NCBI RefSeq assembly: GCF_000187465.1
Contig: NZ_GL732439.1
Coordinates: forward strand, 982,105-1,046,104
Direction of reading: 5' to 3'
DNA: 64,000 nucleotides
DNA from: Streptococcus infantis ATCC 700779
Lineage (GTDB): Bacteria > Bacillota > Bacilli > Lactobacillales > Streptococcaceae
Shown piece after piece: positions 12,676-21,454 of the stretch. Position numbers and translations under genes: made by a program. The notes under the pieces were generated by a model. That model was not told where the DNA came from. It saw nothing but the letters and a program-made list of their open reading frames with translations, and did not search any database. The first letter of the stretch is position 1; each line of letters starts with the position of its first letter.

Positions 12676-14643
12676 TTATTTGACATGACTTTCTAGTTCT
12701 TTTTGGTATTTACTGTTTGATTCCAATTTTTCTTTTTGCCATTTTTCAAGAGCTGCTTGATATTCTTTAGCAGATACAATTTCTTTTTGCAATTTCATTC
12801 CCTTGAAGATATATGGATCACCCTTAATACCTACTTGTGAGTATGGTTTAGAGAAAGGAACAACGTTGCTGACAACTGGTGAACCACCTGATGAAGCTGT
12901 TGGCATCAAGAGAGAACTATCAGTGAGCCATGCTTGAGCTTTAGCATATTTTTCATATCTCTTGTCCAAATCGTTTGTTTCAGAAACTGCATCATCCAAG
13001 AGTTTCTTATATTCGTCCAGACCAAGTTGAGCTACTACTTCCTTGTCTTTACCTTTTGTAATACCAAGGTGTTTCATAGCAGAACCAGTCTTAGGATCCA
13101 TGATATTAAGATAACTTGCTGGGTCTTGGTAGCTTGGAGCCCATCCAGTACTGTTCAAGTCATAGTCTTTTTGAGCTGGAACACGCGCCTGCGATGTAAT
13201 GCTTTCCTTTTCGTTATCGGTCATCTGAAGGACATCAATCACGACATTTTCAGAACCAAGAGTTGACTCGATTGATTGTTTGAAGGAATTGCTTTGTTGA
13301 ACGGCGATTGTATCTGTCTGTTCAACTGGAACATCCAAGTGAATTGGGAAGGTTACACCTTTTGCTTCCAATTCTTTCTTAGCTTTCTCAAATGAAGCCT
13401 TAGCTTTGTCAGGATTGTAGATAGAATCTTTTCCGTCTACAAGCTCAACGCCTTTCCATTGGTCTCCATAGTTGACCAATTCTTTTTGAGCGATATCACC
13501 AAAGTTTTTACCACCAGATTGTACAAAGTTATCTGGAACTAGACTGTTACGAATGATCTTGTCCGCACCATCTTCACCATTGAGTTGTGCAGCATAAGAA
13601 TGACGGTTGAAGGCAAAGTTGATTGCTTGACGGAAGTCCTTGTTCAACATCGCTTCTTTTGTAGAAGTTTTCTGTTCTTCACTTGTTTTCGCAGTCTTAT
13701 TATATGATTGACGGTTTACGTTAAAGGTAAAGTAATAACTAGTTGAATCCTGTGGACTGTATGTGATTTTATCTCCGTATTGTTCCAATGTAGAAGCAAA
13801 GTTTGAGCTACTTGGGAAGATACGAGCTGTTGTATAAACACCTGAAGAGAAGCTACGGATTAATGATTCTTGGTCTGAACCATCATAATAGGTCAATTTT
13901 ACTTTCTCAATTTTAACCTTCTCTTTATCCCAATAATTTGGGTTCTTTTCGTATTCGATTAAAGATTTTGAAGTCAATGTCTTCAGGATATACGGACCGT
14001 TATAAAGAATACCAGATGGACTTACTGCTCCGTAATTCTTACCTGAAGCTTTGAGGAATTCCTCGTTTACCGGCAACATGGTTGCTGAAGTTACTTTCGA
14101 ATTCCAGAAACTTTCAGGTGCATTAAGAGTATACTGGACTGTGTAGTCATCCAACGCCTTAACCCCAACTGTAGAGAAGTCATTAGTCTCACCAGTCATA
14201 TATTCATTCAAGCCCTTAATGGAGTTTTGAATAAGAGTAACACCGTCTGATTTACCATCTGCTACGTGTTTTAGTCCAGTAACAAAGTCATGCGCTGTTA
14301 CTTCAGCGTATTCTTCACCCTCTGAGGTATACCATTTAACTCCTTTACGAAGTTTATAAGTATATGTCAAACCGTCTTGTGAGACAGTCCAATCCTCTGC
14401 TAGTGAAGGAACCAAATTTCCATATTCGTCGTTTTCCAACAATCCATCAACAACGTTACCAATAATATCCGTTGTTGAAGTACGAGTTGCAATACTGTAG
14501 TCCAAAGATGATGGGTCTACTCCATAGACATAAGAGAAGGTTGTAGGTGCATCTGCTTCTTTATCAGCTTTACCACAAGCCACAAGAAGAACTGCTGTAC
14601 TCAGGACAACTCCTGCTGTTAACATCCACTTTTTCGTTTTCAT
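12676..14643 (-). CDS. Oligopeptide ABC transporter substrate-binding lipoprotein (AmiA/AliA type)
   Basis: A 655-aa extracellular solute-binding protein family 5 lipoprotein. A signal peptide with the lipobox LLVACG puts the lipidated Cys at residue 23. The body follows the oligopeptide-binding fold (PSLAEDWTVSQDGLTYTYKLRKGVKW and later FRQAINFAFNR). No permease or ATPase gene accompanies it, so it probably delivers peptides to the Ami permease encoded elsewhere, as AliA and AliB do in pneumococcus. It lies 21 bases after ilvE with no terminator between and so shares its promoter. The exact paralogue name cannot be set from sequence alone. Confidence 0.9.
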   Translation of the reverse strand: MKTKKWMLTAGVVLSTAVLLVACGKADKEADAPTTFSYVYGVDPSSLDYSIATRTSTTDIIGNVVDGLLENDEYGNLVPSLAEDWTVSQDGLTYTYKLRKGVKWYTSEGEEYAEVTAHDFVTGLKHVADGKSDGVTLIQNSIKGLNEYMTGETNDFSTVGVKALDDYTVQYTLNAPESFWNSKVTSATMLPVNEEFLKASGKNYGAVSPSGILYNGPYILKTLTSKSLIEYEKNPNYWDKEKVKIEKVKLTYYDGSDQESLIRSFSSGVYTTARIFPSSSNFASTLEQYGDKITYSPQDSTSYYFTFNVNRQSYNKTAKTSEEQKTSTKEAMLNKDFRQAINFAFNRHSYAAQLNGEDGADKIIRNSLVPDNFVQSGGKNFGDIAQKELVNYGDQWKGVELVDGKDSIYNPDKAKASFEKAKKELEAKGVTFPIHLDVPVEQTDTIAVQQSNSFKQSIESTLGSENVVIDVLQMTDNEKESITSQARVPAQKDYDLNSTGWAPSYQDPASYLNIMDPKTGSAMKHLGITKGKDKEVVAQLGLDEYKKLLDDAVSETNDLDKRYEKYAKAQAWLTDSSLLMPTASSGGSPVVSNVVPFSKPYSQVGIKGDPYIFKGMKLQKEIVSAKEYQAALEKWQKEKLESNSKYQKELESHVK

Positions 14644-14664
14644 AAATATCTCCTTTAATAATTT

Positions 14665-15687
14665 TTAATCTACTTTTACAATCCAGCCTTCTGGTGCTTC
14701 AATGTCACCAAATTGGATACCTGTCAATTCATCGTATAGTTTACGAGTTACTGGACCAACCTCTGTTTCACTGTAGAAAACATGGAAATCATCACCGTGT
14801 TGGATTCCCCCAATAGGTGAGATTACTGCTGCTGTTCCACAGGCACCTGCTTCTACAAATCGATCCAGACTATCAATTGGTACATCTCCCTCAACAGGCT
14901 TCAAGCCCAAACGATGCTCTGCCAAGTAAAGTAATGAGTACTTGGTAATCGATGGCAAAATTGACGGACTGAATGGCGTTACAAACTCATTATCAGCTGT
15001 AATTCCAAAGAAGTTTGCTGAACCAACTTCTTCAATCTTAGTGTGGGTTGATGGGTCTAGATAAATAACATCTGAGAAATGACGGGATTTAGCCATTTTT
15101 CCTGGCAAAAGACTGGCTGCATAGTTCCCACCGACCTTGGCAGCTCCTGTTCCATTAGGTGCAGCACGGTCATACTCATCTTGAATCAAGAAGTTTGTTG
15201 GAACCAATCCACCCTTGAAATAGTTTCCAACAGGCATAGCAAAGATAGTGAAAATATACTCCTCGGCTGGTTTTACCCCGATGATATCTCCAACACCAAT
15301 CAAGAGCGGACGAAGGTAAAGTGTTCCACCAGTCCCATAAGGTGGTACGTAGTCCTCATTAGCCCGAACAACTGCTTTACAAGCTTCTACAAACATTTCT
15401 GTTGGCACTTGGGGCATCAAGAGACGGTCACAGGTACGTTGGAGTCGTTTAGCATTTTCATCTGGACGGAAGAGTTGAATACTGCCATCTTTTGTACGAT
15501 AGGCTTTCAATCCTTCAAATGCTTGCTGTCCATAGTGAAGGCTTGGAGATGATTCTGAAATATGCAAGGTTGCATCTTCTGTTAATTCTCCTTGAGTCCA
15601 TTGTCCATTTTTAAAATAAGCGATATAACGATAAGGTAGTTTCATATAGGAAAAACCGATATTTTCCCAATCAATCGTAACGGTCAT
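14665..15687 (-). CDS. ilvE: Branched-chain amino acid aminotransferase
   Basis: IlvE performs the last step of Ile, Leu and Val synthesis and the first step of their breakdown, using PLP. The 340-aa class IV aminotransferase has the PLP lysine in TGAAKVGGNYAAS and the GLKAYRTKDGSIQLFRP region. The start at 15687 (MTVTIDWENIGF) is preceded by AAAGGAGATTGTC; the frame continues eight codons further but with no better site. A promoter and a perfect CodY-type box lie upstream. Confidence 0.97.
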   Translation of the reverse strand: MTVTIDWENIGFSYMKLPYRYIAYFKNGQWTQGELTEDATLHISESSPSLHYGQQAFEGLKAYRTKDGSIQLFRPDENAKRLQRTCDRLLMPQVPTEMFVEACKAVVRANEDYVPPYGTGGTLYLRPLLIGVGDIIGVKPAEEYIFTIFAMPVGNYFKGGLVPTNFLIQDEYDRAAPNGTGAAKVGGNYAASLLPGKMAKSRHFSDVIYLDPSTHTKIEEVGSANFFGITADNEFVTPFSPSILPSITKYSLLYLAEHRLGLKPVEGDVPIDSLDRFVEAGACGTAAVISPIGGIQHGDDFHVFYSETEVGPVTRKLYDELTGIQFGDIEAPEGWIVKVD

Positions 15688-15723
15688 GACAATCTCCTTT
15701 ATTCTAATCAAGCTTTGTGTTCT

Positions 15724-15751
15724 ATTCTACACTATTCTCCTAAAAATTCAA
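15724..15751 (-). promoter_or_regulatory. ilvE operon promoter
   Basis: On the minus strand TTGAAT and TAGAAT are separated by 16 bases. The expected start gives a leader of about 30 bases with AAAGGAG before ilvE. Confidence 0.6.
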
Positions 15752-15762
15752 GTATTATTTGT

Positions 15763-15777
15763 AATTTTCTGAAAATT
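15763..15777 (-). promoter_or_regulatory. CodY-binding box upstream of ilvE
   Basis: The palindrome AATTTTCAGAAAATT on the minus strand matches the CodY consensus AATTTTCWGAAAATT at all 15 positions. It lies 11 bases upstream of the ilvE -35. CodY senses branched-chain amino acids in low-GC Gram-positive bacteria and is known to control ilvE and peptide uptake in streptococci. Confidence 0.85.
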
Positions 15778-15787
15778 TTACTTATAA

Positions 15788-15812
15788 AAAATCAGTCACT
15801 AGGACTGATTTT
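15788..15812 (-). terminator. Terminator after parC
   Basis: AAAATCAGTC pairs with GACTGATTTT over a 5-nt loop and is followed on the minus strand by TTATAAG. It begins five bases beyond the parC stop. Confidence 0.8.
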
Positions 15813-15816
15813 CTTA

Positions 15817-18294
15817 TCAATTATCTTTTTCTTCTTTAAAGACTTCTTTGAGGTAGGCATCGAAAACTTCCTCGTCTGAAATAGTATCTGAGATAAAGCT
15901 TCCATTACTTGTGCGCTCTGATAGATTCAAATCTTGCAGAATTGCTTCGTAAATCGTTCCATTATTTGATTGGATAACAAGAGTTTGTTCACCATCTTCT
16001 ACTTCTGTACTGAAGAGATCTCCGATAAATCCTTGTTCTGAAACAGCACCGGCCAAGAAGACGCGATGTGGTTTACTCTTCAATTCTCTCAGAACTTGAA
16101 GGCCACGCTTAGCACGACTGGTCGCTGGAATTTCCTCTGTTGATACACGTTTCAAGCTTCCACGTTGCGTTAACAGATAGAAAGATGAAGTATTGCAGAT
16201 AAAGGCAGCTTGAAGCTCATCATCTGCTTTCAGATTCATAGCTTTAACACCTGCAGCCTTGGCACCAACAACTGGAACCTCTTCGATATTAAAGCGAAGG
16301 GCATATCCATTTTTACTAATCAACAAAACATCATCCAATTTAATCGGAGCTACTGCTACAATCTGGTCACTATCGTCTTTCAACTTAGCATACTTGACAG
16401 ACTTAGAACGATAGGTTCTCCATGGAGAGAATTCTTTGCGTTCGACACGCTTAATCTGTCCAAGGCGAGTCGCTGCAAAGTAGGTTGTCGCATCATCAAA
16501 CTGATCCACAACTTCTACGTATAGCACTTCTTCGTTGGTTTCAAAGTTTGTAATCGTTTGGCTCAAGTGCTCACCGATATCCTTCCAACGAATATCTGCT
16601 AATTCATGGACAGGACGGTAGATAACATTTCCTAGTGTTGTAAAAATTAAGAGATGTTGAGTTGTCTTAACAGATTGGATAAATAGCAATCGGTCATCAT
16701 CCCGTTTACCAATTTCCTCTAACGTTGAAGCTGAGAAAGAACGAGGGCTAGTACGCTTGATATAGCCAGCCTTCGTCACGCTGACATAGGTATCTTCCTC
16801 TGCGATAAGGCTAGCTGTATCAATCTCGATCACTTCTGCTGTATCTTCTAAAGAACTCAAACGAGGTGTCGCAAACTGTCTCTTGACATCACGAAGTTCT
16901 TTTTTCATGAGATTATACATAGTTCGTTCGTCACCGATGATAGCCGTCAGCATAGCAATTTTTTCGCGAAGTTCTGCTTCTTCTTCTTGCAAGACAACTA
17001 CGTCTGTATTGGTCAAACGGTATAGTTGCAAGGTAACAATAGCTTCAGCCTGCTCTTCAGTAAAATCATAACTGACCTTGAGGTTCTCCTTGGCATCAGC
17101 CTTGTTCTCAGAAGCACGTATAAGAGCAATGACTTCATCTAAAATAGAGATGACACGAATCAAACCTTCCACGATATGGAGACGTTTTTCAGCCTTTTCC
17201 TTGTCAAAGCGAGAACGTGCCAAGATGACCTCACGACGGTGGGCAATATAGCTAGATAAGATAGGCACAATTCCAACCTGACGAGGGGTGAAATTGTCAA
17301 TCGCAACCATGTTGAAGTTGTAGTTGATTTGTAAGTCAGTATACTTGAAAAGATAGTTGAGAACAAGCTCTGTGTTCGCATCTTTCTTGAGTTCGATAGC
17401 AATACGAAGACCATCACGGTCAGACTCATCACGAACCTCAGCGATACCTGCTACCTTGTTATTGACACGGACTTCATCAATTTTCTTGACCAAGTTAGCC
17501 TTATTAATCTCATAGGGAATCTCAGTGATAACGATTTGTTCCTTACCACCTTTTAGCTTCTCAATTTCAGTCTTAGAACGAACGACCACGCGCCCCTTAC
17601 CAGTTTCATAGGCTTTCTTGATCTCATCACGGCCTTGGATAATCGCTCCTGTAGGAAAGTCTGGTCCAGGCAAGAATTCCATCAACTTATCTACCTTGGC
17701 AGTTGGGTGATCAATCATGTAGACTGTCGCATCGATAACCTCAGCCAAATTATGCGGTGGAATATCTGTGGCATATCCAGCCGAAATCCCAGTCGAACCA
17801 TTGACTAAGAGGTTTGGAAAGGCTGCTGGCAAAACCGTCGGCTCTTTCTCGGTATCGTCAAAGTTCCATGCAAAAGGAACTGTCTTTTTCTCGATATCCT
17901 GAAGAAGATAACCAGCAATCTCAGACAAACGAGCCTCTGTATAACGCATAGCCGCAGGTGGATCTCCGTCCATGGAACCATTGTTACCATGCATTTCAAC
18001 TAGAATCTCACGGTTTTTCCAATCCTGAGACATACGAACCATGGCATCATAGATAGAAGAGTCCCCGTGTGGGTGAAAATTCCCCATGATGTTCCCGACA
18101 GACTTGGCCGACTTACGGTAGCTCTTGTCAAAAGTATTGCCATCTTTATTCATCGAATAAAGAATACGACGCTGAACCGGCTTCAATCCATCACGAATGT
18201 CTGGCAAAGCCCGGTCTTGAATGATATATTTGGAGTAGCGACCAAAGCGCTCTCCCATGATGTCCTCTAAGGACATATTTTGGATATTACTCAT
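15817..18294 (-). CDS. parC: DNA topoisomerase IV subunit A
   Basis: ParC cuts and rejoins DNA to unlink daughter chromosomes, working with ParE. The 825-aa protein has the catalytic Tyr118 in AMRYTEARLS and the quinolone region HPHGDSSIYD, where Ser79 and Asp83 are the wild-type residues, so no classical ParC resistance mutation is seen. The C-terminal beta-pinwheel begins near residue 490. The start at 18294 (MSNIQNMSLED) gives the family length; a longer frame to 18375 would run into the structured leader. No Shine-Dalgarno is visible within 30 bases of this ATG, which is unusual for this genome. Confidence 0.97.
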   Translation of the reverse strand: MSNIQNMSLEDIMGERFGRYSKYIIQDRALPDIRDGLKPVQRRILYSMNKDGNTFDKSYRKSAKSVGNIMGNFHPHGDSSIYDAMVRMSQDWKNREILVEMHGNNGSMDGDPPAAMRYTEARLSEIAGYLLQDIEKKTVPFAWNFDDTEKEPTVLPAAFPNLLVNGSTGISAGYATDIPPHNLAEVIDATVYMIDHPTAKVDKLMEFLPGPDFPTGAIIQGRDEIKKAYETGKGRVVVRSKTEIEKLKGGKEQIVITEIPYEINKANLVKKIDEVRVNNKVAGIAEVRDESDRDGLRIAIELKKDANTELVLNYLFKYTDLQINYNFNMVAIDNFTPRQVGIVPILSSYIAHRREVILARSRFDKEKAEKRLHIVEGLIRVISILDEVIALIRASENKADAKENLKVSYDFTEEQAEAIVTLQLYRLTNTDVVVLQEEEAELREKIAMLTAIIGDERTMYNLMKKELRDVKRQFATPRLSSLEDTAEVIEIDTASLIAEEDTYVSVTKAGYIKRTSPRSFSASTLEEIGKRDDDRLLFIQSVKTTQHLLIFTTLGNVIYRPVHELADIRWKDIGEHLSQTITNFETNEEVLYVEVVDQFDDATTYFAATRLGQIKRVERKEFSPWRTYRSKSVKYAKLKDDSDQIVAVAPIKLDDVLLISKNGYALRFNIEEVPVVGAKAAGVKAMNLKADDELQAAFICNTSSFYLLTQRGSLKRVSTEEIPATSRAKRGLQVLRELKSKPHRVFLAGAVSEQGFIGDLFSTEVEDGEQTLVIQSNNGTIYEAILQDLNLSERTSNGSFISDTISDEEVFDAYLKEVFKEEKDN

Positions 18295-18306
18295 ATAAGA
18301 TACAAA

Positions 18307-18445
18307 GGGACGTTTCGGCCTGGCGAAAATTTCTGTAGAAAAATAGGAAATCGATGCAGGGTTCGATGAACCCAAGGCGATTTATCTTTTTTCCCAAGAA
18401 ATTAGTCCCGTGTTCAGTTACCTCTAGTAACCAAACTATCCTTTC
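18307..18445 (-). ncRNA. Structured leader element, full copy next to parC
   Basis: Read on the minus strand, the element starts GAAAGG (18440-18445) and a head hairpin (GTTAC/GTAAC). A nested helix follows: P1 GGGAC 18405-18409 with GTCCC 18307-18311; P2 AATTTCT 18397-18403 with AGAAATT 18328-18334; P3 AAAAA/TTTTT; an internal loop AGATAAA (18381-18387) facing TTTCCTA (18344-18350); P4 TCG/CGA; and a hairpin GGGTTC-ATC-GAACCC (18359-18373). Its 3' end is 12 bases before the parC ATG. The two copies upstream of deoD have the same architecture with different helix sequences. I cannot name the family. Confidence 0.7.
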
Positions 18446-18522
18446 TGTAGTTTAAAATACGTTTTAAAAGATGCGTCAGGAGTTTTCACACAGCATTTAG
18501 GGCGTGTTCAACTCCTTTCAAA
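18401..18522 (-). repeat. Direct repeat copy 1 in the parC leader
   Basis: A 122-base segment is repeated at 18566-18686 with a 165-base period; I count one single-base gap and about four substitutions. It contains the head of the parC-proximal element and a second hairpin module (GGAGTT/AACTCC enclosing ACAC/GTGT, on the minus strand) that also begins GAAAGG. Confidence 0.9.
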
Positions 18523-18565
18523 GAATGTAGAGTAGATTTTATACAGTTAAAGAGATTTTACGGGA

Positions 18566-18686
18566 ATTAGTCCCGTGTTCAGTTACCTCTAGTAACCAAA
18601 CTATCCTTTCTGTAGTTTAAAATACGTTTTAAAAATGCATCAGGAGTTTTCACACTGTATTTAGGGCGTGTTCAACTCCTTTCAAA
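18566..18686 (-). repeat. Direct repeat copy 2 in the parC leader
   Basis: This is the second copy of the segment at 18401-18522. Here the module that follows the head is reduced to a simple hairpin CGGGA-CTAAT-TCCCG, as if the inner helices were deleted. Confidence 0.9.
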
Positions 18687-18698
18687 TTTTATATAAGT

Positions 18699-18760
18699 GA
18701 ACTAGGTTGTAACAAAAAAACGATTTATCTTTTTTACACACCGTTTAGTCCGTGTTCAGT
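18699..18760 (-). ncRNA. Structured leader element, distal shortened copy
   Basis: On the minus strand GGACTA (18746-18751) can pair with TAGTTC (18699-18704, with one G-T). Between them GTGTGTAAAAAAGATAAATCG faces a T-run and GTTACAACC. The core GTAAAAAAGATAAATCG is shared with the full copies, but the TTTCCTA side and apical hairpin are missing. The span 18295-18825 holds no gene; it is filled by this array. Confidence 0.5.
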
Positions 18761-18825
18761 TTTTACATGCAAGTTGAAAAGAATGATCTCACAGAAATAG
18801 ACGTGTTTGGATTATAAAAAATAGA

Positions 18826-19995
18826 TTATTCATATTCTTGTTTTAATGCATCCTTAACTTCTTCTTTTAACGAATCCAAAAAATACTTTTTAATTTTAAT
18901 TACTTCATCTACAACAGAATTGTCTAAATAGAAAACTCTACCAGTCTGTTGTTCATGAAGTTTTTTTAATAAATCCTTTTTATTTGGCCAAATAAGTTTT
19001 CTTGCTGCTGGAATGAATGCTTTATGTCCAGTGAACGGTAAAGTGAAACATTGACCTTTTTTAAATGACTTATTAATTATCGTTAAGGTAGCAAAGCCCA
19101 TAACCTCTTCACCGAGCACAACAACAATGAATGGTCTAATATCATATTCATTTCCTTGATTAGAATAATAACAATACTCTTTAGAAATATTATATTTATA
19201 TTTCTTACCTTCAATTTCTGTCGATTTAAATTTTAGAACTCGTAAATTATCAGGTTGCAAACCATGACTAGAAGTATTTAACTCAATCTTATTATCATCC
19301 TCTGAATAAATCAAATAGACTGTTGGATCATCTCCAAAATCACCTTCAAATTCAAAAGACTGAAACAAATAATAATTATATTTATAGTCATTTCTTGAAG
19401 TAATGGTCATTTTAGAAATCACAGGGGCAGTAATTACCAAATTGTCTATTTTCGATTTTTGAATATATGCTAGTTGAGTATCTTGTTTAATATTATTTTT
19501 AAAACCAAATTCTTGCAATTGTTTTAAGAGTTCCTCTATTGAGGATACTATTTCAGTATTCGATTCTTTAAAAACATTTGCTAAAACAGCGGTATCTGAC
19601 TGAGAAAATTGAGACATTTCTCTCACTAGGTCAATCAATTTTGTATCCAGCTCATCCATCAAACTAATTGAAAAACTTTTATTGAAAGTCTGAGGATACT
19701 GATCCTCCAAAGAGTTTTTAAAATCATCATAAGTCGCAAACTTACTTTTCGAGTGATATTCAATCATCAAAAGTTCTTCAAAGATATGATTTGTCTCCCA
19801 AAATCTTAAAACCTCTTCAAAATACGGATTATCTTTATGACGATCTATCATATAATCTCGAAAATCTTCGATAAATTTTTTTAAACTCTTTTTATCAGCC
19901 TTCTCTTGCAAATTTAGTGAATCATAAAATTGATTCCAAGAAAAATCCGCTACTTTGCCAAATAAATATGAAGTAATTCCTAAATCTAAAAACAT
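18826..19995 (-). CDS. Uncharacterised 389-aa accessory protein
   Basis: I do not recognise the family. The N-terminus (MFLDLGITSYLFGKVADFSWNQFYDSL) is hydrophobic and aromatic, followed by a charged helical region to about residue 170 with coiled-coil character (EIVSSIEELLKQLQEFGFKN). The C-terminal half is rich in aromatic beta-like sequence. The gene is more AT-rich than its neighbours, is restricted to the parC-parE gap here, and precedes the parC leader array. The start is ATG at 19995, 50 bases after the nucleotidyltransferase gene. A defence or sensor role is possible but not shown. Confidence 0.7.
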   Translation of the reverse strand: MFLDLGITSYLFGKVADFSWNQFYDSLNLQEKADKKSLKKFIEDFRDYMIDRHKDNPYFEEVLRFWETNHIFEELLMIEYHSKSKFATYDDFKNSLEDQYPQTFNKSFSISLMDELDTKLIDLVREMSQFSQSDTAVLANVFKESNTEIVSSIEELLKQLQEFGFKNNIKQDTQLAYIQKSKIDNLVITAPVISKMTITSRNDYKYNYYLFQSFEFEGDFGDDPTVYLIYSEDDNKIELNTSSHGLQPDNLRVLKFKSTEIEGKKYKYNISKEYCYYSNQGNEYDIRPFIVVVLGEEVMGFATLTIINKSFKKGQCFTLPFTGHKAFIPAARKLIWPNKKDLLKKLHEQQTGRVFYLDNSVVDEVIKIKKYFLDSLKEEVKDALKQEYE

Positions 19996-20045
19996 TATAA
20001 TCCTCCGAAATGTTACTAAATGGCTTCATCCTTATCAATGGAATT

Positions 20046-20873
20046 CTAATCTACTACATTTAAGCATCTTCTTTCCTCAGCATATCTCATCATCTTCTCA
20101 GCCGCTTCTTTTTCATACTTAAAGCCCATCTTTTGAGCAAGATATTGAGCTTCTTGATGGAAAAGTTGCATGGTAGCGAATAAAGACTGAGTGATTTTGT
20201 CTAAACTTGAGAAATCAAGCAGATTTGAGAATTCCTTCTCCTTCTCAACAGGCAAGTAGTTAAAGAGGTACTTATAGTTCTTACCGATGTCGACTACTCC
20301 TCTATCTCTTGCGACCTGCCAAGCTAAGATTTTCAAAAGTTCTTGCTGACAAATACCGTAGAGATGGTCCGTTGCATAAATGACTTGCTTACGACAAATT
20401 CCTTTGACCACGTAGGCTGACACCCACCAAAATTCATTACAAGTTTTTTCAAAATCCGTCTCACTAGCTGGACTTGTCCAGAAGCGCTCTGGACTGGGAG
20501 AATGAGGCACAAACAAGCCCTTAGGATCCTCTTGCACCGTGAAATCCGCTTCGCTTTCTACCCACTCTTGAATGTGGTCTTTGGGGCAAAGGGTTAAATC
20601 AATCCGATTGCCATCTTCAAATAGCATGAGGTAGAGACGACGGTTTCCTAGGATATTATGTTGTTCAATGATACGTGTGCCAAACTGGTCCAACCAAGCA
20701 AGGTCACTTGTTAGAGTGTCTAAGTCGTCCACAACATAGACTACGTCGTAATCCTGAAACTCATCTTTTGGTGCTTGACCCTCTGCTCTTGAACCAGATA
20801 GAGCCACGGCTTCGACTTTTAAGGTTTTCGCAACTTGTAAGAGCAAATTTAGTATTTCTGTTTCAGTTCTCAT
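20046..20873 (-). CDS. Aminoglycoside 6-adenylyltransferase-like nucleotidyltransferase
   Basis: A 275-aa protein of the ANT(6)/AadK family, which adenylylates streptomycin in characterised members. The nucleotidyltransferase motif GSRAEGQ...DYDVVYVV supplies the two metal-binding acidic residues (DYD), and a third acidic residue is in NRIDLTL. The C-terminal helical region with EFWWVSAYVVKGICR and DHLYGICQQELLKILAW matches the family. Chromosomal relatives of this kind do not always give resistance. It overlaps the upstream membrane protein gene by 11 bases. Confidence 0.85.
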   Translation of the reverse strand: MRTETEILNLLLQVAKTLKVEAVALSGSRAEGQAPKDEFQDYDVVYVVDDLDTLTSDLAWLDQFGTRIIEQHNILGNRRLYLMLFEDGNRIDLTLCPKDHIQEWVESEADFTVQEDPKGLFVPHSPSPERFWTSPASETDFEKTCNEFWWVSAYVVKGICRKQVIYATDHLYGICQQELLKILAWQVARDRGVVDIGKNYKYLFNYLPVEKEKEFSNLLDFSSLDKITQSLFATMQLFHQEAQYLAQKMGFKYEKEAAEKMMRYAEERRCLNVVD

Positions 20874-21405
20874 GTAGTTCTTCCTCAGTGGTCTCTATGT
20901 TCTGAATAACAGCATCTTCATTTCTTTGCTTAAGAAGTTTCTGAACTCTTTTTCTTTCAAGCTCTCCGACTATAAATTGGATAATTGAACTGATTCCAAA
21001 AAGTGGTAGCAGCAACATAATTCCCATTTCTTCCGTAAGCATTAAAAAGAGGAAGTTAATAATCGAAAATATTGCTAAAAACCAAGCATTTATCCTAAGA
21101 AATTTTGAGTAACTATTAGGATAATGCTTGAGATGTTTATTGCTCTTATAAATAGCTGTGAATCCAAAAGCAAGGCTCACAGGTGTGAAAATATAAAAGT
21201 CAAAAACATAGAAGAGCAAACCTGCATAAGGATTAGACCTTAAAGGATTATCAAATAAAAAGACACCTGTGGTTACTATAGTTAATAGTAAAAATTCAAG
21301 AAAGCGAATTTTCTCAGGTTTTCCTGGTTTAGCAATCATATACGTAACTGCACCTAGAACCAGGACTATCACAAGAAAAGGAGTGTCAAACAAAATACTT
21401 ATCAT
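20863..21405 (-). CDS. Uncharacterised integral membrane protein
   Basis: A 180-aa protein with about five hydrophobic segments (near residues 4-25, 36-52, 62-84, 105-122 and 125-147) and a charged cytoplasmic tail of about 35 residues. No family is recognised. It overlaps the following nucleotidyltransferase gene, so the two are probably translated together. Confidence 0.7.
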   Translation of the reverse strand: MISILFDTPFLVIVLVLGAVTYMIAKPGKPEKIRFLEFLLLTIVTTGVFLFDNPLRSNPYAGLLFYVFDFYIFTPVSLAFGFTAIYKSNKHLKHYPNSYSKFLRINAWFLAIFSIINFLFLMLTEEMGIMLLLPLFGISSIIQFIVGELERKRVQKLLKQRNEDAVIQNIETTEEELHEN

Positions 21406-21454
21406 GATTCATACCTCTTTTAGGGAGCCAAGATCATTAAGAAGGAAGATCTAA

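Noticed and set aside
18295..18375. N-terminal extension of ParC
   Set aside because: The extra residues are translations of the structured leader. A similar extension (ISYF...) appears at deoD for the same reason, because both share the RNA element.
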